Shown in pieces: positions 47,966 to 55,947 of a stretch of DNA of 64,000 nucleotides. The notes under the pieces were generated by a model. It ran no database searches. It saw only the letters and a program-made list of their open reading frames with translations, and was not told the DNA's origin. The stretch spans positions 1 through 64,000 of the forward strand of contig JAEUNL010000027.1 in the NCBI GenBank assembly GCA_016791115.1, in the 5' to 3' direction. The first letter of the stretch is position 1, and every line of letters starts with the position of its first letter. Position numbers and translations under genes: made by a program. This DNA is from Rhodocyclaceae bacterium. Lineage in GTDB: Bacteria; Pseudomonadota; Gammaproteobacteria; Burkholderiales; Rhodocyclaceae.

Positions 47966-48018
47966 GCGGTCCAACGGCGGATCGTGATGATCGGAGTGAT
48001 CAACGGACAAGGGCGTCC
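47966..48018 (+). promoter_or_regulatory. ANTAR (NasT) two-hairpin RNA element in the nrtA leader
   Basis: Two small hairpins with six-base loops carrying A at position 1 and G at position 4, the signature of ANTAR protein targets. P1: GGTCC-AACGGC-GGATC (47968-47983, stem extendable to 47966-47985). P2: GGAC-AAGGGC-GTCC (48005-48018). The loop and 3' arm of P2 (48011-48018) are also the 5' arm of the terminator at 48011-48065, so the two structures exclude each other. NasT binding should therefore permit readthrough into nrtA. Confidence 0.82.
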
Positions 48019-48065
48019 ATCGACAGGGGTCTCCTCTCCCTGCCGCATGGCCGCCCATTTTTTTT
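48011..48065 (+). terminator. Leader terminator (attenuator) before nrtA
   Basis: GGGCG-T-CCAT (48011-48020) pairs with ATGG-C-CGCCC (48047-48056), 9 bp with one mismatch, enclosing a smaller CAGGG/CCCTG hairpin, and is followed by a run of eight T residues (48058-48065). It ends 30 nt before the nrtA start codon. Confidence 0.85.
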
Positions 48066-48095
48066 GGATTCTCACTCGATGCACTGGAGCATGAC

Positions 48096-49370
48096 ATGGA
48101 TGACAAGCTGTTCGATGCGCGAACGCTGCTGCGCGACCCCTCTCGCCGCGGTTTTCTCAGGCAGGGCGCCGCACTCGGCGCGGGTGCCGCACTGATGAGT
48201 GCGCTGCCCGGAAGCGGCGCGTTTGCCGCCGGTTCGGACGCGCCCGAGAAGAAGGAGGTTCGCATCGGCTTCATCCCGCTGACCGACTGTGCGTCGGTCG
48301 TCATGGCCGCAGTGAACAAGTTCGACGAAAAGTACGGCATCAAGATCATCCCGAGCAAGGAAGCCTCCTGGGCGGCGGTTCGCGACAAACTCGTCAACGG
48401 CGAGCTCGATGCGGCGCACGTGCTCTACGGCCTCGTCTATGGCGTGCATCTGGGCATCGGCGGGCCGAAGAAGGACATGGCGGTGCTGATGTCAATCAAC
48501 AACAACGGCCAGGCGATCACGCTGTCGAACAAACTCAAGGAGCAAGGCGTGACCGACGGGGCTGGCCTGAAGAAGCTGATCGTCTCGAAGCCAGGCGAGT
48601 ACACCTTCGCCCAGACATTCCCCACCGGCACCCACGCCATGTGGCTCTACTACTGGTTGGCGGCCAACGACATCAATCCGATGAAAGATGTCAAAGTCAT
48701 CACGGTGCCGCCGCCGCAGATGGTCGCCAACATGCGCGTCGGCAACATGGACGGCTTCTGTGTAGGCGAACCGTGGAATAACCGCGCGATCATCGACAAC
48801 ATCGGCTTTACCGCTGTGACCACCCAGGATATCTGGGTCGACCACCCGGAAAAGGTGCTCGGCACCACCGCCGAATTCGTGCAGAAAAACCCGAACACCG
48901 CGCGCGCGATGACCGCCGCGGTCCTCGAGGCCGGTCGCTGGATCGACGCCTCGCTTGGCAATCGCCAGAAGACGGCGGAAACCATCGCGCAAAAGTCCTA
49001 CGTCAACACCGACATGGACGTCATCCTCGCGCGCATGCTCGGCCGCTACCAGAACGGACTCGGCAAGAGCTGGGACGACAAGAACGCGATGAAGTTCTTC
49101 AACGACGGGGCGGTCAACTTCCCGTACCTGTCGGATGGCATGTGGTTCCTCACGCAGCATCGCCGTTGGGGACTGCTCAAGAGCGACCCGGACTACCTTG
49201 CGGTAGCCAGGGCGGTCAACCGCACCGACATCTACAGGCAGGCGGCGACGGCGGTCGGCATCGGCTTGCCGAAATCCGACATGCGCACGTCGAAGTTGAT
49301 CGATGGCGTGGTCTGGGACGGCAGGGATCCGAAGAAGTACGCCGGCTCGTTCAAGGTCAACACCGCCTGA
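48096..49370 (+). CDS. nrtA: Nitrate ABC transporter substrate-binding protein
   Basis: Periplasmic nitrate/nitrite-binding protein of 424 residues. A twin-arginine signal (SRRGFLRQGAALGAGAALM) ends near AFAA. The mature part matches the NrtA/NasF family: VRIGFIPLTDCASVVMA, HVLYGLVYGVHLGIGG, YTFAQTFPTGTHAMWLYYWLA, NMRVGNMDGFCVGEPWNNRAI, and the C-terminal SKLIDGVVWDGRDPKKYA. The export signal excludes it from being the cytosolic NasS regulator. ATG 48096 has GGAG 6 nt upstream. First gene after the attenuator leader; NrtB follows. Confidence 0.93.
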   Translation: MDDKLFDARTLLRDPSRRGFLRQGAALGAGAALMSALPGSGAFAAGSDAPEKKEVRIGFIPLTDCASVVMAAVNKFDEKYGIKIIPSKEASWAAVRDKLVNGELDAAHVLYGLVYGVHLGIGGPKKDMAVLMSINNNGQAITLSNKLKEQGVTDGAGLKKLIVSKPGEYTFAQTFPTGTHAMWLYYWLAANDINPMKDVKVITVPPPQMVANMRVGNMDGFCVGEPWNNRAIIDNIGFTAVTTQDIWVDHPEKVLGTTAEFVQKNPNTARAMTAAVLEAGRWIDASLGNRQKTAETIAQKSYVNTDMDVILARMLGRYQNGLGKSWDDKNAMKFFNDGAVNFPYLSDGMWFLTQHRRWGLLKSDPDYLAVARAVNRTDIYRQAATAVGIGLPKSDMRTSKLIDGVVWDGRDPKKYAGSFKVNTA

Positions 49371-49447
49371 GTACCGTGCCTTGCAGGCCGGCGCGCGGAT
49401 CGCGGGCCGACCGGGGCAGCCGAAAGACGAACACAGGAGCATCCGGA

Positions 49448-50371
49448 ATGAATGCCGCCACCCTCGCCGTACCACCCGTGGCCGACGCAAGCCCCGTCCG
49501 CATCGTGACGATGAACGGAAACCCGACTCCGGTGCCCGCCGCAGCCGAACCAGCAATGCCGGCGGAATCCGCTCGAGCCTCGCGCCAGCCGCTCTCGCGC
49601 CGCCTGCTGCCGCTGTTCAAGGTGGTGGTGCCGCCGGTCGTCGGCATCGGGCTGCTGATCGGTATCTGGGCCATGGTCGCAATGAAAGGCAGCATTCCCG
49701 GCCCGGCGCAGACCTGGCAGGCCGCGGCGACGCTGTTTGCCGACCCCTTCTACAGCAACGGCCCCAACGACCAGGGCATCGGCTGGAACGTGCTCTCCTC
49801 GCTCAAGCGCGTGGGAATCGGTTTCGGATTTGCCGCGCTAGTCGGCATTCCGCTCGGCTTCATCATCGGCCGCTTCGCGTTCATGAACAGCATGGTGTCG
49901 CCGATCATCTCGCTGCTGCGTCCGGTGAGCCCGCTCGCCTGGCTGCCGATCGGGCTGCTGGTGTTCAAGCAGGCCGATCCGGCGGCGACCTGGACGATCT
50001 TCATCTGCTCGATCTGGCCGATGATCATCAACACGGCAGTCGGCGTGCAGCGCGTGCCGCAGGACTACATGAACGTCGCGCGCGTGCTCAACCTCAACGA
50101 GTGGAAGATCGTCACCAAGATCCTGTTTCCCTCGGTGCTGCCCTACATGCTGACCGGCATCCGCCTGTCGATCGGTACCGCCTGGCTGGTGATCGTCGCG
50201 GCGGAGATGCTGACCGGCGGCGTGGGCATCGGCTTCTGGGTGTGGGACGAGTGGAACAACCTGAAGGTCGAGCACATCATCATCGCGATCTTCGTCATCG
50301 GCATCGTCGGCCTGCTGCTCGAGCAGACGCTGATCCTGATCGCAAAGCGCTTTAGCTACGGCAACGCTTGA
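49448..50371 (+). CDS. nrtB: Nitrate ABC transporter permease
   Basis: The 307-residue inner-membrane channel of the transporter. A Pro/Ala-rich cytosolic N-terminus (~1-55) precedes six hydrophobic segments, including VVVPPVVGIGLLIGIWAMVA, with the BPD_transp_1 EAA-loop region YMNVARVLNLNEWKIVTKILFPSVLPYM and the family phrase LLRPVSPLAWLPIGLL. ATG 49448 is preceded by AGGAGC. Lies between nrtA and the ATPase gene. Confidence 0.92.
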   Translation: MNAATLAVPPVADASPVRIVTMNGNPTPVPAAAEPAMPAESARASRQPLSRRLLPLFKVVVPPVVGIGLLIGIWAMVAMKGSIPGPAQTWQAAATLFADPFYSNGPNDQGIGWNVLSSLKRVGIGFGFAALVGIPLGFIIGRFAFMNSMVSPIISLLRPVSPLAWLPIGLLVFKQADPAATWTIFICSIWPMIINTAVGVQRVPQDYMNVARVLNLNEWKIVTKILFPSVLPYMLTGIRLSIGTAWLVIVAAEMLTGGVGIGFWVWDEWNNLKVEHIIIAIFVIGIVGLLLEQTLILIAKRFSYGNA

Positions 50372-50438
50372 CCTCATCAATGCACGAGGCATGGCAGGCG
50401 TGAGCGCAGTGCGTCCTGCCAAGGAATCGGAGGTTCAA

Positions 50439-51233
50439 ATGAACAAGGCCATGGTACGCGTCGAGAACGCCGGTATGAGTTTCGACACCAAGCAGGGACG
50501 GTTCGTCGCCCTGCGCGACATCGATCTGACCATCTCGGAAGGAGAGTTCGTCACCTTGATCGGGCATTCCGGCTGCGGCAAATCCACGTTGCTCAATCTG
50601 ATCGCCGGCCTCACGTTGCCCACCAGCGGCGTACTGTTGTGCGACGGCCGCGAGATCGGCGGCCCCGGGCCGGAGCGCGCGGTCGTATTCCAGAACCACT
50701 CGTTGCTGCCTTGGCTGACGTGCTTCGAGAACGTCTATCTGGCTGTCGAGCGCGTGTTTGCGGTCAAGGAGGGCAAGCCGAAGCTCAAGGCACGCACCGA
50801 GGCGGCGCTTGGGATGGTGCATATGGACCATGCCATGCACAAGTACCCGCACGAGATTTCGGGCGGGATGAAACAGCGTGTCGGAATCGCGCGTGCCTTC
50901 GCGATGGAGCCAAAGATCCTGCTGATGGACGAGCCGTTCGGCGCGCTCGACGCGCTGACGCGCGCCAGCCTGCAGGACGAGTTGCTCGGCGTGATGGAAA
51001 AGACCGGCGCGACGGTGGTCATGGTGACCCACGATGTCGATGAAGCGGTGCTGCTGTCCGACCGCGTCGTGATGATGACCAACGGCCCGGCGGCGACCGT
51101 CGGCGAGATCCTGACGGTACGCCTCGAGCGTCCGCGCAACCGGCTCGCGCTCGCGCACGATCGCGACTTTGCCGAGTACCGTGCGGCGCTGCTCGAGTTC
51201 CTTTACCAGAAGCAGCTCAGGAAGGCGGCGTGA
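50439..51233 (+). CDS. nrtC: Nitrate ABC transporter ATP-binding protein
   Basis: A 264-residue ATPase with Walker A GHSGCGKSTLL, the ABC signature ISGGMKQRVGIARA, Walker B ILLMDEPFGALD and the switch His in VTHDVDEAVLL. It lacks the NrtA-like C-terminal regulatory domain of cyanobacterial NrtC, so it is the NrtD/NasD-type short ATPase; the symbol is used loosely. The ATG at 50439 is chosen for its GGAGG ribosome site rather than the longer open frame. The cobA remnant follows at once. Confidence 0.9.
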   Translation: MNKAMVRVENAGMSFDTKQGRFVALRDIDLTISEGEFVTLIGHSGCGKSTLLNLIAGLTLPTSGVLLCDGREIGGPGPERAVVFQNHSLLPWLTCFENVYLAVERVFAVKEGKPKLKARTEAALGMVHMDHAMHKYPHEISGGMKQRVGIARAFAMEPKILLMDEPFGALDALTRASLQDELLGVMEKTGATVVMVTHDVDEAVLLSDRVVMMTNGPAATVGEILTVRLERPRNRLALAHDRDFAEYRAALLEFLYQKQLRKAA

Positions 51234-51537
51234 GGGCAATCGTGAAGCCCGCGAAGGCCATGCTGATCGGTGCCGGTCCGGGGGCGGCGGATCTGCTCAC
51301 GCTGCGCGCGGTGCGCGCATCGTGGAATGGCTTGTTCTCGGCGGCATGGATCCGTCGGCGCCCGCCGCGGTGATCGAGCAGGGCACGCTCTCGGCCCAGC
51401 GCGAAGTGCTCGCCGCGCTTTCGGGGCTTGCGGCGGTGGGGTGCGAAGCGGCGCTGGAGAGCCTGGCGCTGATCGTGGTCGGCAAGGTGGTGTCGCTTGC
51501 CCGCGTTGCGCAACCGGCGCAGCGCGCGGCAGCGTGA
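51230..51537 (+). pseudogene. Remnant of a cobA-type uroporphyrinogen-III methyltransferase
   Basis: A GTG overlapping the nrtC stop opens a frame reading AMLIGAGPGAADLLTLRAV, the N-terminus of SUMT/CobA enzymes. It then runs into unrelated sequence and stops near 51373. In another frame, about 51320-51537 encodes GGMDPSAPAAVIEQGTLSAQ and ALESLALIVVGKVVSLARV, the conserved C-terminus of the same family. About 170 middle residues are missing. The junction lies at CGCGCGGTGCGCGC, where short GCGCGC repeats could have recombined. The enzyme makes precorrin-2, the siroheme precursor needed by NirB, and often sits in nitrate assimilation operons. Confidence 0.8.
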
Positions 51538-51675
51538 TTTGAGGTGGCAGTTCGGTCTGGAGGCGCGGCCAATGGCGGCCGGGCAACAAGCGAGAGTTCG
51601 CGCCATGTCGATTGCTCGTTACGTGATGAGTCTGGTCATTTCGCAAGAAGTGGCGATCGATCGAGGTGAGAGGCA

Positions 51676-54153
51676 ATGGAAAAGATGAAACTGGTGATGA
51701 TCGGCAACGGCATGGCGGGCGTACGCACGCTGGAGGAGCTGCGCAAGTACGCGCCGGATCTCTATGACATCACGGTGTTCGGGGCCGAGCCGCACGGCAA
51801 CTACAACCGCATCCTGCTCTCGCCGGTGCTGTCGGGCGAGATGACGCTGCCCGAAATCATGCTCAATGATCTCGACTGGTATCGCGACAACGAGATCACG
51901 CTGCATGCGGGCAAGAAGGTGACGAACATCGATCGCGTGCATCGCGTCGTGGTCGCCGAGGACGGCACCGAGGCCGAGTACGACCGCCTGCTGATCGCCA
52001 CCGGCTCGTCGCCCTTCATCCTGCCGGTGCCGGGAAACGACCTGCCCGGCGTGATCGGCTACCGCGACATCGCGGATACCGAGGCGATGATCGAGGCGGC
52101 GCAGACGCACAAGCACGCGGTGGTGATCGGTGCCGGCCTGCTCGGCCTCGAGGCGGCCAACGGCCTCGCGCTGCGCGGCATGGACGTCACCGTCGTGCAT
52201 CTCATGGCGTGGATCATGGAGCGCCAGCTCGACAAGGCGGCGGCCGACATGCTGCAGGCCTCGCTCGAGCAGAAGGGCCTCAAGTTCAAGCTGGAGACGC
52301 AGACCGCGGAACTGGTCCGGGGTGAATCCGGCCGCGTCTGTGCGATCAGGTTCAAGGATGGCGAAACCCTGCCTGCCGACATCGTGGTGATGGCCGCCGG
52401 CATCCGCCCGAACATCGATTTGGCCAAGGCCGCAGGCCTGCACTGCAACCGCGGCATCGTGGTCAACGACACCATGCAGACATTCGATCCGCGCGTCTAT
52501 GCAGTGGGCGAGTGCGTCGAACATCGGGGCACCGCCTACGGCCTGGTCGCGCCGCTGTTCGAGCAGGCCAAGGTCTGCGCCAACCACCTTGCCAATTTCG
52601 GCATCGGCCGCTATCAGGGTTCGGTAGTGTCGACCAAGCTCAAGGTGACCGGCATCGACGTCTTCTCGGCGGGCGATTTCAGCGGCAAGGGTGCCGAGGA
52701 AATCGTGCTGCACGACCGCCAGGGCGGCGTCTACAAGCGCATCCTGCTCAAGGACAACCGCATCGTCGGCACCGTGCTCTACGGCGACACGGCGGACGGC
52801 TCCTGGTACTTCCAGCTGCTGAAGGACCGCCAGGACGTCCATGACGTGCGTGATCACCTGATGTTCGGCCAGAACCACCTCGGCGATGCCGGCCACAAGG
52901 GCGAGTCGCACGCCGCCTCGATGCCCGACAGCGCGCAGGTGTGCGGCTGCAACGGCGTGTGCAAGGGCGACATCGTCAAGGCGATCAAGACGCACGGCCT
53001 GTTCACGCTCGAGGACGTGCGCAAGCACACCAAGGCATCGAGCTCCTGCGGGTCGTGCACCGGTCTGGTGGAGCAGATCCTCGCCTCCTGCGTCGGTGGC
53101 GCCTACACGCCGTCGGACTCGAAGACCAAGCCGATGTGTGGCTGCACCGAGCACACGCACGAGGAAGTGCGCGAGGCGATCCGCAAGGAGAAGTGGCTGT
53201 CCATTCCCGAGGTGCAGCTGGGCATGAACTGGACCACGCCCAACGGCTGCGCCTCGTGCCGGCCGGCGCTCAACTACTACCTGGTGAGCACCTGGCCGCA
53301 CGAGGCGAAGGACGATCCGCAGAGCCGCTTCATCAACGAGCGCGCCCACGCCAACATCCAGAAGGACGGCACCTATTCGGTGGTGCCGCGCATGTGGGGC
53401 GGGCTCACCACGCCGGACGAGTTGCGCGCGATCGCCGATGCGGCCGAAAAGTACAACGTGCCCACCGTCAAGGTTACCGGCGGTCAGCGCATCGACCTGC
53501 TCGGCGTGAAGAAAGAGGACCTGCCGAAGATGTGGGCGGACTTCGCCGCCGCCGGCATGGTCTCCGGCCACGCCTACGGCAAGAGCATCCGCACCGTGAA
53601 GACCTGCGTCGGCGCCGAGCACTGCCGCTTCGGCACGCAGCTTTCGATGAGCATGGGCGTCAAGCTGGAGAAGATGCTGTTCGGCATGTGGAGCCCGCAC
53701 AAGGTGAAGCTGGCGGTCTCTGGGTGCCCGCGCAACTGCGCCGAGGCCGGCATCAAGGACATCGGCGTGATCGGCGTGGATGGCGGGTACGAACTTTACG
53801 TTGCCGGCAACGGCGGCATCAAGACCGAGGTTGCGCAGTTCCTGTGCAAGGTGGCAACCGACGAGGAGGTGCTCGAATACTCGGCCGCCTTCCTGCAGCT
53901 CTACCGCGAAGAAGCGCGCTACCTCGACCGCACGGTGCACTACGTGCAACGCGTCGGGCTCGACTACATCAAGGCCAGGGTGGTGGACGACGCGGCCAAC
54001 CGCAAGGCGCTGTACGAACGTCTGCTGTATGCCTTGCAGGACTACAAGGATCCGTGGCTGGAGCGCGCGCAGGGTGTCGAGAAGCACGAATTCGTGCCGA
54101 TCCGCTTCCACCGCAAGGGCGACGCGCTGAGCCAGGAGGCCGAGCCCGCGTGA
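51676..54153 (+). CDS. nirB: Assimilatory nitrite reductase (NADH), large subunit
   Basis: Reduces nitrite to ammonium with NAD(P)H. The 825-residue protein has an N-terminal FAD/NAD-binding half (MKLVMIGNGMAGVRTLEEL, VVIGAGLLGLEAANGLALRG), a BFD-type 2Fe-2S region (CGCNGVCKGD with SCGSCTGL), a second Cys-rich segment (MCGCTEHTH, NGCASCRPAL), and the siroheme/4Fe-4S domain with KTCVGAEHCRFGTQ and VSGCPRNCAEAGIKDIG. ATG 51676 with GAGAGG upstream. Requires siroheme, whose synthesis gene in this operon is broken. Confidence 0.95.
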   Translation: MEKMKLVMIGNGMAGVRTLEELRKYAPDLYDITVFGAEPHGNYNRILLSPVLSGEMTLPEIMLNDLDWYRDNEITLHAGKKVTNIDRVHRVVVAEDGTEAEYDRLLIATGSSPFILPVPGNDLPGVIGYRDIADTEAMIEAAQTHKHAVVIGAGLLGLEAANGLALRGMDVTVVHLMAWIMERQLDKAAADMLQASLEQKGLKFKLETQTAELVRGESGRVCAIRFKDGETLPADIVVMAAGIRPNIDLAKAAGLHCNRGIVVNDTMQTFDPRVYAVGECVEHRGTAYGLVAPLFEQAKVCANHLANFGIGRYQGSVVSTKLKVTGIDVFSAGDFSGKGAEEIVLHDRQGGVYKRILLKDNRIVGTVLYGDTADGSWYFQLLKDRQDVHDVRDHLMFGQNHLGDAGHKGESHAASMPDSAQVCGCNGVCKGDIVKAIKTHGLFTLEDVRKHTKASSSCGSCTGLVEQILASCVGGAYTPSDSKTKPMCGCTEHTHEEVREAIRKEKWLSIPEVQLGMNWTTPNGCASCRPALNYYLVSTWPHEAKDDPQSRFINERAHANIQKDGTYSVVPRMWGGLTTPDELRAIADAAEKYNVPTVKVTGGQRIDLLGVKKEDLPKMWADFAAAGMVSGHAYGKSIRTVKTCVGAEHCRFGTQLSMSMGVKLEKMLFGMWSPHKVKLAVSGCPRNCAEAGIKDIGVIGVDGGYELYVAGNGGIKTEVAQFLCKVATDEEVLEYSAAFLQLYREEARYLDRTVHYVQRVGLDYIKARVVDDAANRKALYERLLYALQDYKDPWLERAQGVEKHEFVPIRFHRKGDALSQEAEPA

Positions 54154-54173
54154 GCGGGCTCGGAGCGCGGCCA

Positions 54174-54503
54174 ATGGAGATGCGCCTCGTGTCTGAATGG
54201 TTGCGGGTGTGCACCGTGCGGGAGATCCCCCGCCAGGGTTCGCGGGTGATCGATCTAGCCGGCACCGCGGTGGCGGTGTTCCGTACTGCGAAGGACGAGA
54301 TTCACGCGATCGAGGACCGCTGCCCGCACAAGGGTGGCCCGCTTTCGCAGGGCATCGTGATCGACGACCGGGTTGCCTGCCCGCTGCACGGCTGGCTGAT
54401 CCGGCTCGATACAGGGCATGCCTGCGCGCCCGACGAGGGATGCGCGCGGCGCTACCGCATCAAGGTGGAACAGGACGAGCTCTTCATTGCCACCGACGAC
54501 TGA
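54174..54503 (+). CDS. nirD: Nitrite reductase small subunit (Rieske-type)
   Basis: A 109-residue Rieske-fold subunit paired with NirB. Residues DRCPHKGGPLSQG and CPLHGWLIRL give the two Cys-x-His pairs expected for a 2Fe-2S Rieske centre; in classical NirD these are often lost, so this copy may carry a cluster. The ATG at 54174 has GGAG upstream, with GTG 54189 possible. It is 20 nt after nirB and ends the operon; a GC-rich hairpin lies 7 nt past the stop. Confidence 0.92.
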   Translation: MEMRLVSEWLRVCTVREIPRQGSRVIDLAGTAVAVFRTAKDEIHAIEDRCPHKGGPLSQGIVIDDRVACPLHGWLIRLDTGHACAPDEGCARRYRIKVEQDELFIATDD

Positions 54504-54510
54504 GCAGGGC

Positions 54511-54530
54511 GCGCGCGCCTTTGCGCGCGC
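54511..54530. terminator. GC hairpin between nirD and dsbB
   Basis: GCGCGCGC-CTTT-GCGCGCGC, a perfect 8-bp stem between two convergent genes. There is no T-tract, so termination would be inefficient or Rho-assisted. Confidence 0.5.
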
Positions 54531-54536
54531 AAGCAC

Positions 54537-55040
54537 TCAGCGGCGCGGCGCGTTGCGACCGAACAGCTGGGTCGCAGCCAGCACGGCGATCAGGACAAAC
54601 CAGACCAGCGCCCATTCGGGAATCGACAGGCCGGCGAAAGTCCATTGCACCTTGGAACAGTCGCCGGCGCCGCGAAAGATCATGGGCAGCGCATCGGCAA
54701 GCGGGAAGCTGTCTATCATGAAATCCAGATCGGCGCCGCACTCGCTCACCTTGGGAGGATTGTGCTGCAGCCAGGACTGCCGTACCGCCACGCCGCCGCC
54801 CGCGACGACGGTTGCGAGCACCAGCAATCCGTACAGCCGCCGCCCCCAGCCCTGCGGGCCGTGCAGTGCGCCGGCCAGCGCCACCAGACCGGCGAGCACG
54901 AAGGCGTAGCGCTGCATGATGCACATCGGGCAAGGTTCCAGGCCCTTGGCCTGTTGCAGCCACAGACCGAACACGATGAGGCCGGCGCAAACGGCGAAGA
55001 TCGCGGCAAACGCGCCGCGCGGCGTGAGCAGGAATCGCAT
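54537..55040 (-). CDS. dsbB: Disulfide bond formation protein B
   Basis: Inner-membrane quinone reductase that reoxidises DsbA. The 167-residue protein has four hydrophobic segments and both Cys pairs: CPMC in LEPCPMCIMQRYAFV, and the second pair in VSECGADLDF and GAGDCSKVQW. The start is placed at MRFLLTPRGAF; the longer open frame upstream has no family resemblance. Convergent with nirD and unrelated in function to the nitrate genes around it. Confidence 0.93.
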   Translation of the reverse strand: MRFLLTPRGAFAAIFAVCAGLIVFGLWLQQAKGLEPCPMCIMQRYAFVLAGLVALAGALHGPQGWGRRLYGLLVLATVVAGGGVAVRQSWLQHNPPKVSECGADLDFMIDSFPLADALPMIFRGAGDCSKVQWTFAGLSIPEWALVWFVLIAVLAATQLFGRNAPRR

Positions 55041-55367
55041 GGAAGTGACCGGAATGAACTGGGCGGAATTGTAGTACAGCCGCCATTCAAGACAGCGCGG
55101 CGCCGGGCGAGTTCCGTGGGCCGCATCGGCTGGTGCGGTGTGGTGGGAGAGTTGTTGCCGATTTCTTCGAGACGGGCAGCCCTGCAAGGCTCATGGATAA
55201 ACGGATTCCGGCATGCTGCCGCCAGCACCGTTTATCCACGCGGCTTCGGGATGGGTATGGTCTGAAAAGGCCATGCCATGGGTCTCCTGGCAGAGGGGTT
55301 GCAGGCGTTCGGTCCGCTGGTCGAGTTCGATTCACACCGCGGCGCGCGTTGCACCCGGCGCGGGTCG
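55041..55367. other. Intergenic stretch without a recognisable gene
   Basis: Between the start of dsbB and the stop of the small gene at 55368. Only an inverted pair around a Pro/Ala-coding-like GC-rich sequence is visible; open frames on both strands have no ribosome sites or recognisable products. It should contain the dsbB promoter but none stands out. Confidence 0.4.
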
Positions 55368-55601
55368 TCATCCCCTGACGCCGCCGATGTACTTCCTTTG
55401 CGCTGCCGCCGGGGGCACGACAGCCGGTTCCGTGGCGGCGTCTACCAGCGGTTCGGGCGCCGCCGTCGCGAGCAGGCCAAGGTCGTTTCCGATCGACAGC
55501 GCGAGGACCAGCGTATCTTCGTCGTCGGACTGTTCGATTCGTTCCCGCACCCCGCGTGCATACGCGCGGTCCGCCACGATGCGCTGTACGTCGACATCCA
55601 T
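55368..55601 (-). CDS. Small acidic protein of unknown function, start probably lost or upstream
   Basis: The 77 codons from the ATG at 55601 begin MDVDVQRIVADRAYARGVRE and end in an Ala/Pro-rich tail (AAPEPLVDAATEPAVVPPAA). Codon use is strongly GC-ending like real genes of this genome. The same frame stays open upstream and reads FRKLARLKLVARKQFG immediately before, in good codons, but there is no ATG/GTG/TTG at a natural place: the codon where a start would be expected (55656-55658) is CAG. Either translation begins internally at 55601 or the start codon has decayed. The open frame continues to about 55813. Confidence 0.5.
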   Translation of the reverse strand: MDVDVQRIVADRAYARGVRERIEQSDDEDTLVLALSIGNDLGLLATAAPEPLVDAATEPAVVPPAAAQRKYIGGVRG

Positions 55602-55947
55602 GCCGAACTGCTTGCGCGCGACGAGCTTGAGTCGCGCGAGCTTCCTAAATGCATTCTGGTCCGTGGTGTTTGTTGTATCCCCGTCGGCGTCGCCCGGATG
55701 GCGCAGCGCAATTGTGCTATCTCCCGCGGCACGACGTTGTGCGTAGATGCAGATGTATTCGTATAACGCGCAAACGTTCCCGCACTTTGGTGGTGCAAAG
55801 CCGGTAACGACACTTTCTCATGCGTCAAATCCGCACCGAATTGGCGCGCAGCCCGGGTCGATGCGCCGGATCGGTGATCGATGTGGCGTTCTTTAGGTGT
55901 CAAGAAACGTTGCGGGCATGGCCCGGCCGTTGTGTCCGCGTCGGGTA
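55602..55947. other. Region between nasA and the small gene
   Basis: Holds the possible lost 5' part of the small gene (to about 55658) and then about 290 bp with lower GC at third positions and no recognisable gene. No terminator was recognised after the nasA stop at 55948. Confidence 0.4.
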
